From Rhabdophis nuchalis (lineage: Eukaryota; Chordata; Lepidosauria; Squamata; Natricidae): a stretch of DNA of 64,000 bases. The translations under genes and the position numbers were made by a program. The notes under the pieces are model-generated. The model saw only the letters and a program-made list of their open reading frames with translations. It ran no database searches and was not told where the DNA came from. The stretch is from NCBI GenBank assembly GCA_039707465.1, contig CM077648.1:17543619-17607618 (forward strand), in the 5' to 3' direction. Shown here piece after piece: positions 43,666 to 54,265 of this stretch (position 1 is its first letter; every line of letters begins with the position of its first letter).

Positions 43666-44047
43666 GTATAGGGCAGTGATGGCGAACCTATGCCACAGAT
43701 GGCACGCAGAACCATTTCTTAGGGCACGCAAGGCATTGCCATGTCAGCACTAGCGCGCATGTGTGCGCTGGCCAGCTGATTTAGGCCTTCTTTTGAGGCT
43801 GTTTTTCACCCTCTGGAGGCTTCAAGGAAGCTCCTGAAGCCTCTGGAGGTGGGGAGGGGAGGCTGTTTTCACCCTCCCCAGGCTCCTAGAAAGCCACTGG
43901 AGTCTGGGGAGGGCGAAAAAAGCAAGCCAAAAGCAGGGGGGTCATGCACATAGCATTATGGGTGTGGCACGCCCACGCACAACCCCCCTGCGCTCCCCGC
44001 GCTTTTGGCACACGAGCCAAAAAAGGTTAGCCATCACTGGTATAGGG
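43666..44047. mobile_element. hAT element, perfect TSD, inside CR1
   Basis: The element is 43674-44039 (366 bp), CAGTGATGGCGAACC to GGTTAGCCATCACTG, with GTATAGGG on both sides. The GGCACGC and GGCACACGAGCCAAAAAAGG subterminal words are typical of this family, which also includes 35988. Confidence 0.92.
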
Positions 44048-44070
44048 TCTCCTGCTTGAACAGGGGTTTG

Positions 44071-44221
44071 GACTAGAACAGGGGTCTCCAACCTTTGCAA
44101 CTTTAAGCCTAAAGGACTTCAGCTCCCAGACTTCTCCAGCTAGCTTTGCTGGCTGGAGAATTCTGGGAGCTGAAGTCTTTCAGACTTAAAGTTGCAAAGG
44201 TTGGAGACCCCTGGACTAGAA
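44071..44221. mobile_element. Palindromic hAT MITE, perfect TSD, inside CR1
   Basis: The element is 44079-44213 (135 bp), CAGGGGTCTCCAACC to GGTTGGAGACCCCTG, with GACTAGAA on both sides. Confidence 0.93.
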
Positions 44222-44448
44222 GACCTCCAAGGTTCCTTCTAGCTCTATTCTGATTGAGATGCCCTTGAAAGCATTAAGGACTTACTGGTATTGAAGAAAG
44301 ATTGGATTAGACTACTTCTTATAAGACTCAACATTTGCTTAATGCTCTCTTTGCTCCTTTGTAAGTTATAATTTCATAAAATCAAAAGTTGGAAGGGAAT
44401 TCCCATCACTACTTTTCCTGTTCTATCAGGATAATCTGCTAGTTCATT

Positions 44449-44967
44449 GCTTAAAGCAGGGGTCCCCAACCCCCGGGCCGTGGACCGGTGCCGGTCTGTG
44501 GCTTGATAGGAACCGGGCCGCAGGGCTGGAGAGGAGGAGGAGGGAGGAGGGGGTAGACCCCTGGGCAGAGCGCACGCCAGATGCAGGAGAGCTTAGGCAC
44601 GGTCGTTCGCGCCGTTGGAGGCCCTAAAGGGCCGAGTGAGCTGACTCCCCCCTGCATGTGCATGCACAGGTGTGGCCGTTCGCACTGTTGGAGGCCCTAG
44701 AGGGTTGAGTGAGCTGACTCTCCCCTGCGTGCGCATGCGCAGGTGCGGCCGTTCGCACTGTTGGAGGCCCTAGAGGGCTGAGTGAGCCGGCTCCCCCCTA
44801 CGTGTGCATGCGCCACCTGTTCCCTCTCCCCCCCGCGTGCGCATGCGCATGCGCTGCCTGTCGTCCCCCCCCCCCCGCTCCTCCGCTACGCCAGCCGGTC
44901 CGCAGAATTTTTTTTAAAATGAAACCAGTCCCTGGTGCAAAAAAGGTTGGGGACCCCTGGCTTAAAG
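44449..44967. mobile_element. hAT element, 503 bp, with 3-unit tandem repeat
   Basis: The element is 44457-44959, CAGGGGTCCCCAACCCCCG to GGTTGGGGACCCCTG, with perfect TSD GCTTAAAG. About 75-bp GC-rich units (GTTCGC.CTGTTGGAGGCCCTA) are repeated three times at 44601-44815. Only its right portion is present in duplicate copy B (59855-60239), where two units remain. Confidence 0.92.
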
Positions 44968-45664
44968 GATGCTTTATGGTTTCCATATCATTAATCATTT
45001 TTCTCATTACACTTATTGCTACGTATGTTGAATTAACAAATTTAACATTGTTAAATGTATAGTGTAAAAAGCAGGTTAGAATTTTGTACTTGATTTTTTT
45101 TTTTTCATTTTGATGAACTTGACGAGGTAGGAAGAGGAACAAAATTCTGGTGTTTTCAATTTTTCTTGGACACTTGCATACCTACACAAATTCATAGAGA
45201 GGTGCAAATGAGGAAATGTGGTAATTAGAGAATAATTATAATAACATAAAGGGAAAGTACAAAAGACAGTCGGTTCTTATATATAACAACCTGGGACTTT
45301 AGAGCTGTAATATGTGTGGGTTTTTTCTCCTATCTTCAGAAAGCAGACAAAAACATAACTTGTTAATTGCAGTATGCCATAGCTTTTAAATAACTTCCTT
45401 AGAAGTTACCATGGTCCCTATTTGGGTAGCAAAGTATGTGGATGTGTTTGTGCATATCTTTGTGTATCTACATACAAGCACGAACATCCCTTTTTAAAAC
45501 ATTCAGTTATTCTTTTACTTGACAACATCAACACGAATACATTTAGAAGATGTGAATTTGGCAGGAGGTATTATGACGCACTTTCTCAAGGAAATGAAAA
45601 TGAATGTGACTTTTTGTAACTATAAGTAGGGAACTTGTACCATGGCAGACCTTTAGCGTTCTTT

Positions 45665-46150
45665 CTTAGAGAAGAGGTGTTCCGTCTTCTACTTCTTGTG
45701 CCATATCTGTCATCGGACGTTGGCGATCATGTTGGCAATCCTATTTTTACCAACAGCCACATGAAAAAGCACTGTTGAGTTTTGTCCAAACCAGTCCCTT
45801 AGATTTTGAAGCCATGATGTCCTTCTTCTGCCTGGACCTCATTTGCCTTCAATCTTTTCCTGGAGGATTAAGTGAAGTGTGCCGTATTTTTCTGAGTGTT
45901 GCATCACATGTCCCAAATATTCTAACTTTCGCTTTGTAATGGCTTTGATGATTTCCCTTGGCTTCCCCAGGCAGCTTATCACCTCCTTTGTGATTTTGTC
46001 AACTCAGCTTATACGTAACAGCTGTCTGTAAATCCACATTTCAAATGCTTCTAGTTTCTTCAAGTGGTTTTCTGTCAGAGACCAACTCTCTACTCCATAG
46101 AGCAGGATAGAAAAGATGTAACATCTGACACCTGAAGAGGTGTTTGGCTG
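45665..46150 (-). mobile_element. RTE-like LINE RT C-terminal fragment (copy A)
   Basis: On the minus strand, with a few stops, it reads ESWSLTENHLKKLEAFEMWI, YRQLLRIS, ITKRKLEYLGHVMQHSEKYG, GPGRRRTSWLQNLRDWFGQN and RIANMIANVR. This C-terminal pattern (LEAFEMW.YRR.LRI, KRKLEYLGH.MRH..KY, GRRR.SWL.NLR.W) is common to RTE-type LINE proteins. It is a dead fragment. Confidence 0.72.
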
Positions 46151-46418
46151 TCTTTCTTCAGACTTATCTCATATTATTCGATGTCTCTGTTCATGAAATC
46201 TAGTTGTATATCTTTCCAGTTGTACATTTGTCCAGTGATGAAAACATAACTTACTTTAGAACGTTTTCTGAGAGTTAAACTTGGATCTCAGGACAGATGT
46301 TATATAGCCAGGGTTACCCCATAGTGTTGTGTATTTAGAAAGATGTCAGGTTCCTTGTCACGAGATCTAAAACAATGGGTGTGTTCAAAAGGAAGCCAGG
46401 CAGCATCTATTTGGAATA

Positions 46419-46835
46419 CAAGTAATCCTCAACTTCTGACCAATCCCTTAGTAACTCTTCAAAGTTATGATGATCCCCTCAGAAAGGAATTCAAAGTTTT
46501 GATGACTGGATCCTCATGCGGTCACCTGATTTCATTTTGGGAGCTTGGCAACTGACCCACAATTAAAGATCTTTTCAGCATCCCACAGTCATGTGATCAC
46601 AATTTATTATGATTTTTTTTTGCTGGAAACCAACATTTACTTCCACATTCTGGCAAAGGAAAAGAAAAACATTGCAGACAATTAGTTTGCTTAGCAATCC
46701 CAGAATTTGCTTAACAACTACCACAAAAAAGGCCATAACATTCAGGAGGTCATTTGATGATGTACTTTACGACTCGCACAACTTACAACCATCATTCTGG
46801 GCTCAATTACTGTTGTAAATTGAGGGATGCTTGTA
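46419..46835. mobile_element. 'CAGGTAGTCCT' MITE (copy A)
   Basis: The termini TACAAGTAATCCTCAACTTC and AAATTGAGGGATGCTTGTA are inverted relatives. The interior has GATGACTGGATCCTCATGCG and TTGGCAACTGACCCACAATT. ORFs 46343-46555 and 46609-46818 are translations of this MITE. Confidence 0.75.
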
Positions 46836-46839
46836 ATTT

Positions 46840-47075
46840 ACTATTACTATTACTATTTATTAAATTTGTATACCGCCCTTCTCCCTTGCGGGACTCAGGG
46901 CGGTGAACAGGCATAATAAAACCACAAAACATCAATATACAATATACAAAATACTTTAAAAATCAATTAAATGTAGGGCCTGTTCTAAAACCAGGTAAAA
47001 TTCTCTGATAAAATCGATTAAAATCGATTAAAAACTACACCAGGCCGGCCGCACGGAATAATTTAAATTGGATGC
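46840..47075 (-). mobile_element. L2-like LINE 3' tail (copy A)
   Basis: An (ACTATT)n tail at the left, then TTTGTATACCGCCCTTCTCC and GCGGGACTCAGGGCGGTGAA, the reversed 3' UTR hallmark seen at 31430 and 34830. It ends near CCAGGCCGGCC. 5'-truncated. Confidence 0.75.
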
Positions 47076-47778
47076 TTCTTTTGAAATAAAATGCTGGGAT
47101 CCAAATTGCTTAACAGCACCAAAGAATTCGAACAACAACTTGGAGAATGAATGTTTTGATGAATAAAATAACATATTAGAGTTATTCATGAATTATTATT
47201 ATTATTCATGAATTATTCATGAGTTATTCATGAATTTGGTATTATAAGACTAGGACAAGATTTCATTTTTTAACTGTTTCCTGAGGTAGATAAATCAATT
47301 CTTTGTTCAGGAAAAATGTACCTGAAATTTTGTTTCTTTTAAAGTTGAATCCTCTTTATATTCTTTATATTTGCAGGGAAATATCAGACATTGGTGTTTG
47401 TTGCTATTTTATCGATTTATATTTATATTTCATACTTTTAAATTGCACCTCTCCTTCGCAGAGGGGCTCTCGATCAATAAAGAAATGTCTCAAAATTAAC
47501 ATTAAAATTAAAAAATGAATAAATTAGGATGACTTTTTTTAAAATTTATAGAATGACAATTAAACATAAAAAGGGGAAAAATACGATGGCCATTTAACGG
47601 AGTATTACAGGTAGGAACAGGGATCTTAATTTTAATGCAGAAGTTGTGAAAACACACCCAGTTGTGTAGCTGTGGAGATTAATAGGAACATTTTGCCTGC
47701 CCTAAGCAACCTTGCTGAAAAGAGATGTTTTTTCCTCTAATATTTTTCTCCTTCCCTTTTCTGTTTCCTTTGCTCCAG

Positions 47779-48264
47779 GCTACATACCTAAACAAAATGG
47801 TGAGCCAAACGCTCAACACAAAGGACAAAAGATCAGTACATACAGCCACAGAGGACCATTTTAGATTTTCACCAGGCAGCCCAACCACTTCCTGTGAAAA
47901 CAAAAACTGCCAGTTGTCAAGTGTCTGTCTCGGCAACCTCCTGAAGGAAAAAGAAATCGTGGAAGTTATCAAGCATGCAAGAGACCCTTATGAAGCCCTC
48001 GCTTCTGAGGTGAACCACAACGGCGTAACAGGAGTCATGCAAAGTGTGTCAAAATCAACAGCCAAGGCTGATAATGGCGCCATTTTCCCGGGCCCTCCAA
48101 AAGATCAACCTTCCCTCAGTCGACAACCCTCCACCTTCATAGGAAGGCTTGGACAACCCCCAAGAGGACCAATCTCTTTGCACATGTACAGCAGGAAAAA
48201 TGTGTTCCTTCACCACAATCTTCACACCTCTGAACTTCAGACTTTAGGCCAGCAAGATGGGTAA
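47779..48264 (+). CDS. 3'-terminal coding exon of an unrecognised protein (copy A)
   Basis: The exon follows a strong acceptor (a polypyrimidine tract of about 40 bases ending TTTGCTCCAG). It is open for 161 codons in phase 0 from ATYLNKMVSQTLNTKDKRSV and ends LHTSELQTLGQQDG with a TAA at 48262-48264. The composition is polar and Ser/Thr/Lys-rich, with a KEKEIVEVIKHARDPYEAL helix-like stretch and a Pro/Ser-rich part (PGPPKDQPSLSRQPS). There is no transmembrane segment, so it would suit a cytoplasmic tail or disordered C-terminus. The nearly identical second copy, also open, and the nearby polyadenylation signal support a real exon. I do not recognise the family. Upstream exons are not established. 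Confidence 0.68.
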   Translation, partial: ATYLNKMVSQTLNTKDKRSVHTATEDHFRFSPGSPTTSCENKNCQLSSVCLGNLLKEKEIVEVIKHARDPYEALASEVNHNGVTGVMQSVSKSTAKADNGAIFPGPPKDQPSLSRQPSTFIGRLGQPPRGPISLHMYSRKNVFLHHNLHTSELQTLGQQDG

Positions 48265-48410
48265 AGAGAGTCCGCACGTATTTATTCAGGTGGACAATTT
48301 AACTGACTTCGATTCTTCTCAGCTGCTGCTACCCATTTGTTTTACCTTTTATAATAGTTGTTTCTGAAATTGGAGCTGTTCCTGTAAAATAAAGACAAGG
48401 ATTGGATGTG
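48265..48410 (+). promoter_or_regulatory. Short 3' UTR and AATAAA polyadenylation signal (copy A)
   Basis: AATAAA at 48388-48393, about 124 nt after the stop, followed by a G/T-rich stretch (GGATGTGGGGGACAGGGGGG) typical of a downstream element. It is identical in copy B at 63838-63843. Confidence 0.55.
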
Positions 48411-48804
48411 GGGGACAGGGGGGAAAGATAGGGAAGCTAGCATGTTAACTTTAATGAGTAATTGAAATGTTTTTTTTCCAGAATTCTCCAGACTGTAAAT
48501 TCCAAATTTTTTGTGAAGTTGATGATACAGTATAACTGCCTTGGCTTCCTATTGAATGGATGGGACACTTTGACTGAACATCCAGAAGAAGTCCAACATT
48601 CTATTTTTTCTCTCTTTATGCTGTCTATCACTTGATTGCCTACAATTTCTGAAGAATATATGAAACAGCACTTCTGTTCTTTTAATAATGTTAATGTAGA
48701 TGTAAAATGTGAGGAATGGATAGAATTAGTAACCACTCCTAAACTGGGGTAAGAAGATGATTGTAGTCTTTGGGATTTTCCTTCCATCTTTCATTTTGCT
48801 TTGC

Positions 48805-48835
<31 letters not shown>

Positions 48836-48877
48836 TGTATGTATGTATGTACGCACGCACGCACACACACACACACA

Positions 48878-48909
<32 letters not shown>

Positions 48910-48940
48910 GTTTGTTTATTTGTTTGTTTGTTTGCTTATT
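48805..48940. repeat. Compound microsatellite (TATG)n-(CACG)n-(CA)n-(CATA)n-(TTTG)n
   Basis: (TATG)n and (CATA)n are reverse complements, so the tract can form a hairpin of about 40 bp per arm around the CACG/CA core. Confidence 0.95.
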
Positions 48941-50570
48941 CATTCAGCAGGAGTTGTTTGCCCTTTCCATATCGGTCTCATTTGCGCCAAGACCAGAAGA
49001 AGATAAAAATCTAGGACTGTATAAATCACACAAAATTTAATTTGAAATGCTGATTCAAACGGGAAAATCAATTCAATTATCTTTGGACTTTCACATTGAT
49101 TCAGCAAACTGGATCAGTTCAATTTGATTAGAAAAAAGCAGTTTTTGCACATGAGCCAAAGTGTTTAAATCATCCAAATTGATTTAGGGGCGCACAATTA
49201 CATTTAAAAAAAATATCTGAAAACACATTTTAATTTGATTTAGAAATACCTTCTAAATATCTCCAAATATTTTCAGGGGTCTCTTTTTCTTATTTTGGAT
49301 CCAAATGTAATATTAAATAGTATGAAAACCACAAGGTTTGATTTGGCTTTCAAGGCTCAGTATTGGTAATCATTTTGCTTCTGCTCTTTGTCATTTGGGC
49401 TGCGGCAGATTTTATACTGCATTGTTGGTGGCATAATACATGGATTAAAAATGTCCTAATGCTGATGGATTCCAACATCAATCAGTTTAGTTATCACGGA
49501 TAGGGTCAATAACAGCTGACTTCCCACATAATCATTTGCGGACCTGCAAATCACTACAACTTTATTTGCAATTCGTAACCAAATTGTTATAAGTCAGAAT
49601 ATATTGTCAGAAGTTGCATTCACCCCATTAGATAACCACATTAGTAGGGGCGTCAAATCAGCCAATTAATTATAAATGAACAATAGTCTATGTGTTGTTG
49701 ATTTTGTTACCTTTAATATCAAAATGAGCCAAGGTGGATAATGTGCAATAAAGAATTGTAATTGTTGAACAATATTTTGTGCACACTAATTGCACCTGAT
49801 AAATTGTGCAAACTTTATCTGAATCTGCCCCTTACATTTACAGAAACCATTCTCTAATTCTCGCCTTCATTTTGAGGTGGGAAAATTGTGAAACTCACAG
49901 ACATAAATACTTCCAAAGACATAGAAATTCAGCTACAAGGGCTTCAGCTGTTTGTATCTTCTCACGATTGACGTTTGTATCTTCTCACGATTGATGTTTG
50001 TATCTTTCACTTATTTAGCTTTGTAAAATCCACTTATCATTTGGGAAGGAAAATTGAATGCTAATTACTTTGCCTTCTTTATCTGGTTGGTGTGTTTCTC
50101 TTTGCCCACACTAATTGTTGCATATAGGGGGATAGTGACATTTAATAATGTAATACAAGGTCAAATTAGAAGAATCTCCTAGAGACAATTAATTTATAAC
50201 ACACCATAAAATGAAAGCAAAATTCAAATGACCACTTAATTCAGTATATATCCTTTCCTCTACCCCCTATCAATTTGATAAGAGACATGGTAAGAAATTT
50301 TGAAACTTCTGTTCACGAATTCAATTATTCTGTGTTGCAGAATAATTGAAACAAATTAGAAACTCTACTTTATAAAATGCATTTTTCCTCACATTTTGCC
50401 CGTAATTTAGATATGGGGCAATTCTGTGGATGCTTACTGTAAATTTAGCCCTAGTGTATATGGCATATCCACCTTTATGTCTGGTTAAAATTGTAGCTTC
50501 AGATGGCAATAGCAACTGAACGCAAGATCAAGCTCTACGTTGCATTTTAACACCAGTGTTTGATTTTCAG
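48940..50570. other. No recognisable feature
   Basis: AT-rich DNA between the first exon copy and the hAT at 50924. The duplicated direct word GTTTGTATCTTCTCACGATT occurs twice near 49950-49990. Confidence 0.4.
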
Positions 50571-50697
50571 AGAAAAGATATACAAAATGGATATTGGTAT
50601 CATTCTTGGAACAGCAATGTGTGGAGAGGCTGATCCCTTCAACAGCCTCATCCCCATTCCCCCCCAAATCACTCCCCATACAACCACAAAACATACG
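50571..50697 (+). CDS. Candidate internal exon (hypothetical, unproven)
   Basis: 127 nt, preceded by GTGTTTGATTTTCAG and followed by GTAGGT. The frame, completed by two bases from upstream, is open for 42 codons: EKIYKMDIGIILGTAMCGEA, then DPFNSLIPIPPQITPHTTTK HT, ending in phase 0. Phases would fit 5434-5504 before it (donor leaving two bases) and the terminal exon at 63229 after it. That is suggestive, but a 42-codon open stretch is not rare by chance. Function unknown. Confidence 0.25.
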
Positions 50698-50915
50698 GTA
50701 GGTTGTAGCTTATGGCTTAACACAATAAGCTGTTTGACAAAGCATACTAGGACAATGGCCCAGTTTTTATTCATGCTCTGTAAACTCATGTGGGTCACTT
50801 ACTCTATTTAAAAGTTTTTTTAAAAAGCCAGGCAATTGTCAATATCAGGATTTCACTGTTCTGATTTAGAAGTATATTTCCTATTAATGAAACATATCTT
50901 TTAAGTAAAAGATAC

Positions 50916-51222
50916 ATGAGGACCAGAGGTGGGTTCCTACCGGTTCGGACCAGTTTGGCCGAGCAGGTAGTAACTCAGCCGCCCACGCACCCGAACCGGT
51001 TCTATTATTGGTGGCGCCATCTTGATTTTTGGTTCTGTGCATGCGCAGAACAATCTCCGTTGCAGAACTGTAATTCCCCCCTTTTCTAATATTCTGCGCA
51101 AGCGCAGACCTTCTTAGGTGTAAATGTGCACATGCGCAGAGCAGACGTTTGGTATGCGCATGAGTGAAGCGTGCGCGGTGAACCAGCAGTAATTCCAGTA
51201 GCAACCCACCTCTGATGAGGAC
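50916..51222. mobile_element. hAT-like element (ACCGGTT family), perfect TSD
   Basis: The element is 50924-51214 (291 bp), CAGAGGTGGGTTCCTACCGG to AGTAGCAACCCACCTCTG, with ATGAGGAC on both sides. It is the cleanest member of the family and defines its 8-bp TSD. Interior: GCATGCGCAGAACAATC, TGGTGGCGCCATCTTG. Confidence 0.92.
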
Positions 51223-51917
51223 AATGGCTTTCAGTGTGGCTTATGGAAATGCTAATTCTTTGGAGTCCTCTAGCCACCCTGATGATGTACAGTTAGCATT
51301 TCAACATCAAAAGCAATTCTTTCCTGGATATAAATAAAGGCCCCTCTTCCATTTTATGCATGTTTAAAGCTTAGGTTTTAAGGAGGGTGTGTGTGTCTTT
51401 TCTTCTTTTTTCTTACTTCTCAACAATTGCATAACACCGGTGAAAAGATAACTCCGTAATTTTCTTAATTTTTTTAAAAAAATGTGTTTTGCTATTTTAA
51501 AAAAAAAGCAATACAAGACTTAAAACAAGGGGTATAAGCTAAGAATATCCGCTTGTTCCTCTTTTCTATCAGTGTTTCCAGCCGTCGTATAGTATTTCTT
51601 GCAATACCAGAAACGGTACCACCTCCTGAGAGGATGGCAGCTATGTAACGTTGTACAATAGCAACACCTCCAAAGCAGAGGTCATTTGCAATATACTCTT
51701 GTGTATAATACAACACATAAAACAACCACATGCAGACGTTTTTTTTTTCCCAATGAATAGGAACCTTTGTACTGAAAAAAAGATCTCTAGTTTTGTAAGA
51801 CAGTGCCGTGTAAAAATGATTTATACAACTTTGCAAGGCTGCACAGAGCCGAGCTTTCTGACGAGCCAAAAATCATGTGGTTTTGGTATGTGTGTCTCTT
51901 TCTGCGTGCATTACGTA

Positions 51918-51948
<31 letters not shown>

Positions 51949-52266
51949 CTGCATGCACACACACGTGAACAAACATACAAACTTCTATTGTTTATTCCAG
52001 AACTGTTGTTGTCAAGTATGACACTTAGATTAGAGTGGACGATTTTTAATTGATATCTTAAGGAAATTGGAATCTTTTCAGAGAGAAGGAAAAACAATGT
52101 TTTTATGGCAATCTGACACATTTTTATTTTTCTCATTGAGAGAAAAGGGCTACCATCCTTCACACATAAGAGAGTTTTTATAAAGGGAAATCAGTAACAT
52201 TCTGATGGTAGAGCATCAGTAAAGTTACACTATTTATGGAGTTTTTGATCATTTAGGCTTTTGATC
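51223..52266. other. No gene seen; (TG)n microsatellite at 51919-51950
   Basis: Non-coding DNA. The 125-aa minus-strand ORF at 51492-51869 (ending near the A-rich run) has no recognisable domain, and I see no splice or start context to support it; it may be an old repeat translation. Confidence 0.35.
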
Positions 52267-52433
52267 ATTTACACCAGGGGTCTCCAACCTTTGCAACTTT
52301 TAAGTCTGAAGGACTTCAGCTCCCAGAATTCTCCAGCCAGCAAATTCTGGGAGCTGAAGTCTGGGAGCTGAATTCTGGGAGCTGAAGTCCTTCAGACTTA
52401 AAGTTGCAAAGGTTGGAGACGCCTGATTTACGC
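52267..52433. mobile_element. Palindromic hAT MITE with internal triplication
   Basis: The element is 52275-52425, CAGGGGTCTCCAACC to GGTTGGAGACGCCTG, TSD ATTTACAC/ATTTACGC (7/8). The centre carries three iterations of a CTGGGAGCTGAA.T unit not seen in sibling copies. Confidence 0.88.
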
Positions 52434-52788
52434 TACAGGTAGTCCTCAACTAACAACCATTCATTTAGTGACGGAAAGTACAATGGTGCTGAAAACAATG
52501 ATTTATGACCGTTTTTGACCCAATCTTTGCAGCGTGATCAAAATTCAGATCCTTGACAATTGGCATGTATTTATGATGGCTTCAATGTACTGGGGGTGGT
52601 GGTCATGTGATCACCTTCTGACCTGCAAGTCGATGGGGTAGACAGATTCACTTTACAACCAGGTAAACGGAAGTGATTCATTTAACAACTGTGCCAAGAA
52701 AATGGGGGAAAAGTCATTTAACGACTGTCTTGCTTAACCATGGAAAATTGCGGGGCTCAATTGGATCATACATTGAGGACTGCCTGTA
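52434..52788. mobile_element. 'CAGGTAGTCCT' MITE, best-preserved copy
   Basis: The element is 52436-52786 between TA dinucleotides. The termini CAGGTAGTCCTCAACTAAC and ACATTGAGGACTGCCTG are inverted. It follows the preceding hAT MITE almost directly. Confidence 0.85.
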
Positions 52789-52871
52789 TCTTGTGGCTTC
52801 TAGGACCTCATGTGCTTCCATCCTAATACGCCCAGTTGAAAAAATGGTTCTGACCTCTACCAATATAAAGT

Positions 52872-53513
52872 TTAATTACTTACTTTACTTTTATTTGATT
52901 TCTATACCGCCCTTCTCCCTTTCGGGACTCAGGACGTGTACAGCCAGAATAAAAATGATAATACAAAATTTAAAAACATTATTAAAAAGAAATATTAAAT
53001 AATTGGCCAATATTTAAAATCCCAAACTAAAATCACTATTAAAAATCCCTTTAAAATTATGATAACCCAGCAGCACAAAATAAGTGCGTCTTCAGGGCCC
53101 GACGGAAGAGATGTAGGTCTGAGATCGTACGTAGTTCAGGGGGTAGGTCATTCCAGAGGGCGGGAGCTGCCACAGAGAAGGCTCTCCCCCTGGGGGTCGC
53201 CAGCCGGCATTGTTTAACCGACGGCACCCTGAGGAGGCCCTCTCTGTGGGAGCGAACTGGTCAGTGGGAGGTATTTGGTGGCAGGAGGTGGTCTTGCAGG
53301 TCCCTTTGCAATGGAGTGCTTTAAAGGTGGTCACTAGTACCTTGAAGTGCACCCGGAAAGCCACAGGCAGCCAGTGCAGCTCGCGCAGGAGAGGTGTCAC
53401 GTGGGAGCATCTAGAAGCTTCCAGAATCCCTCGCGCGGCCGCATTCTGAACTAACTGGAGCCTCCGGGTGCACCTCAAGGGAAGCCCCATGTAGAGAGCA
53501 TTGCAATAAAGAT
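52872..53513 (-). mobile_element. L2-like LINE C-terminal fragment, minus strand
   Basis: The tail side TTTCTATACCGCCCTTCTCC is at the low coordinate. The minus-strand reading from 53490 has MGLPLRCTRRLQLVQNAAAR, GILEASRCSHVTPLLRELHW and LPVAFRVHFKVLVTTFKALH; a later stretch (APTERASSGCRR..NAGWRP) shows frame damage. No catalytic RT motifs. Confidence 0.8.
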
Positions 53514-53553
53514 CTTAAATCTCACTGATAAGCTTTTGCTAAAATCCCTCTAT

Positions 53554-53559
<6 letters not shown>

Positions 53560-53590
<31 letters not shown>
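53560..53590. repeat. (TG)n microsatellite
   Basis: About 16 TG units. Confidence 0.95.
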
Positions 53591-53593
<3 letters not shown>

Positions 53594-53640
53594 AAACCAC
53601 GTAGCATTTCACCCATACTTCCCGAAATCGTTCCAAAGGT

Positions 53641-53845
53641 GATTTTTCAAGAGGCAACTGGACTTTGCTTTTTCTTTGAAGACATTTCACTTCTCATGTG
53701 AGAAGCTTCATATGTTCTGGCTGAAGCTTCTTGGACGAGAAGTGAAATGTCTTCAAGGAAAAAACAAAGGAAATCCAGTTGCCCCTTGAAAAAACACCTT
53801 TGGGACAACCATGGCCTGGATGACTGAGCATCTCCATAGACATTT
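53641..53845. repeat. Fold-back element, arms about 65 bp
   Basis: CAACTGGACTTTGC, TTTGAAGACATTTCACTTCTC and GAGAAGCTTC on the left are matched in reverse by GAAGCTTCTT, GAGAAGTGAAATGTCTTCAA and AATCCAGTTGCCCCTTGAA on the right, followed by ACCTTTGGGACAACCATG. It looks like a moderately repetitive squamate element; the class is unknown. Confidence 0.65.
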
Positions 53846-54265
53846 AGGTGGAACATAGCGTTTGCATAGGTGGAATTTCTTCTAGTGGAGCAAAAGATGT
53901 TTCAACATCTTCGTCTTCCTCAATTGATTCTATTGATGCCAGAACCATTGGTTGCTACTGAAGAAGATGGTTGCCTTAACATTCTGATGTTGAATGCTTG
54001 GCTCTGTCTTTACAGAGTGCTTTACAGTGTAGCCTTTACAATCTACAGCCTTGTTGTTTGTCCAAAGATCTAAGCAGTTATTTAAAATGTTCCCCGTAGG
54101 CAACACATTCAGTACTGCAAGGAAACCAAGAATTATCTTCCAAAGAATCACCGTTTAATCTATGTGCAAATCAAAACTACTTGAGTGCTGGTGTAACTAT
54201 TGATCGTAGATGAGATTCATGTGATTCTTTATTATTTCACCATCTTAGTTCCTTTTAATGCTTGG
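53846..54265. other. No recognisable feature
   Basis: Non-coding DNA with no clear repeats. Confidence 0.4.

Larger units (their letters stand above)
43320..44265 (+). mobile_element. CR1 LINE C-terminus and 3' end, split by two hAT MITEs
   Basis: Plus strand. The translated remnants ATKMMKGLETKTYEERLQDL, SLEKKKD, ERLPQRRGVKLFSKAPE and GKFLTVRTINE match the conserved CR1 ORF2 tail (TKMI.GLE..SYEERL..LG, SLEKRRLRGDLI). The 3' part (CTCCTGCTTGAACAGG, GACCTCCAAGGTTCCTTCTAG, TATTCTGATT) is the CR1 3' UTR. Stops and frameshifts make it dead. Removing the two MITEs at 43674 and 44079 restores continuity. Confidence 0.8.
44487..48550 (+). repeat. Segmental duplication, copy A
   Basis: Homologous and colinear with 59855-64000. 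By eye the copies differ by about 1-2% plus small indels, one missing 75-bp unit and one 168-bp insertion in copy B. The left edge lies inside the hAT element at GGTGCCGG. The match still continues where the window ends at 64000, so the true right edge is unknown. The copy contains the terminal exon 47779-48264. Confidence 0.93.

Noticed and set aside
44487..48550. Duplication explained as a transposon family
   Set aside because: The shared segment holds several unrelated elements in the same order plus an exon and single-copy DNA, so it is a segmental duplication and not one mobile element.
51492..51869. 125-aa minus-strand ORF
   Set aside because: No recognisable domain, no splice or promoter context, low-complexity Lys-rich end; probably chance.
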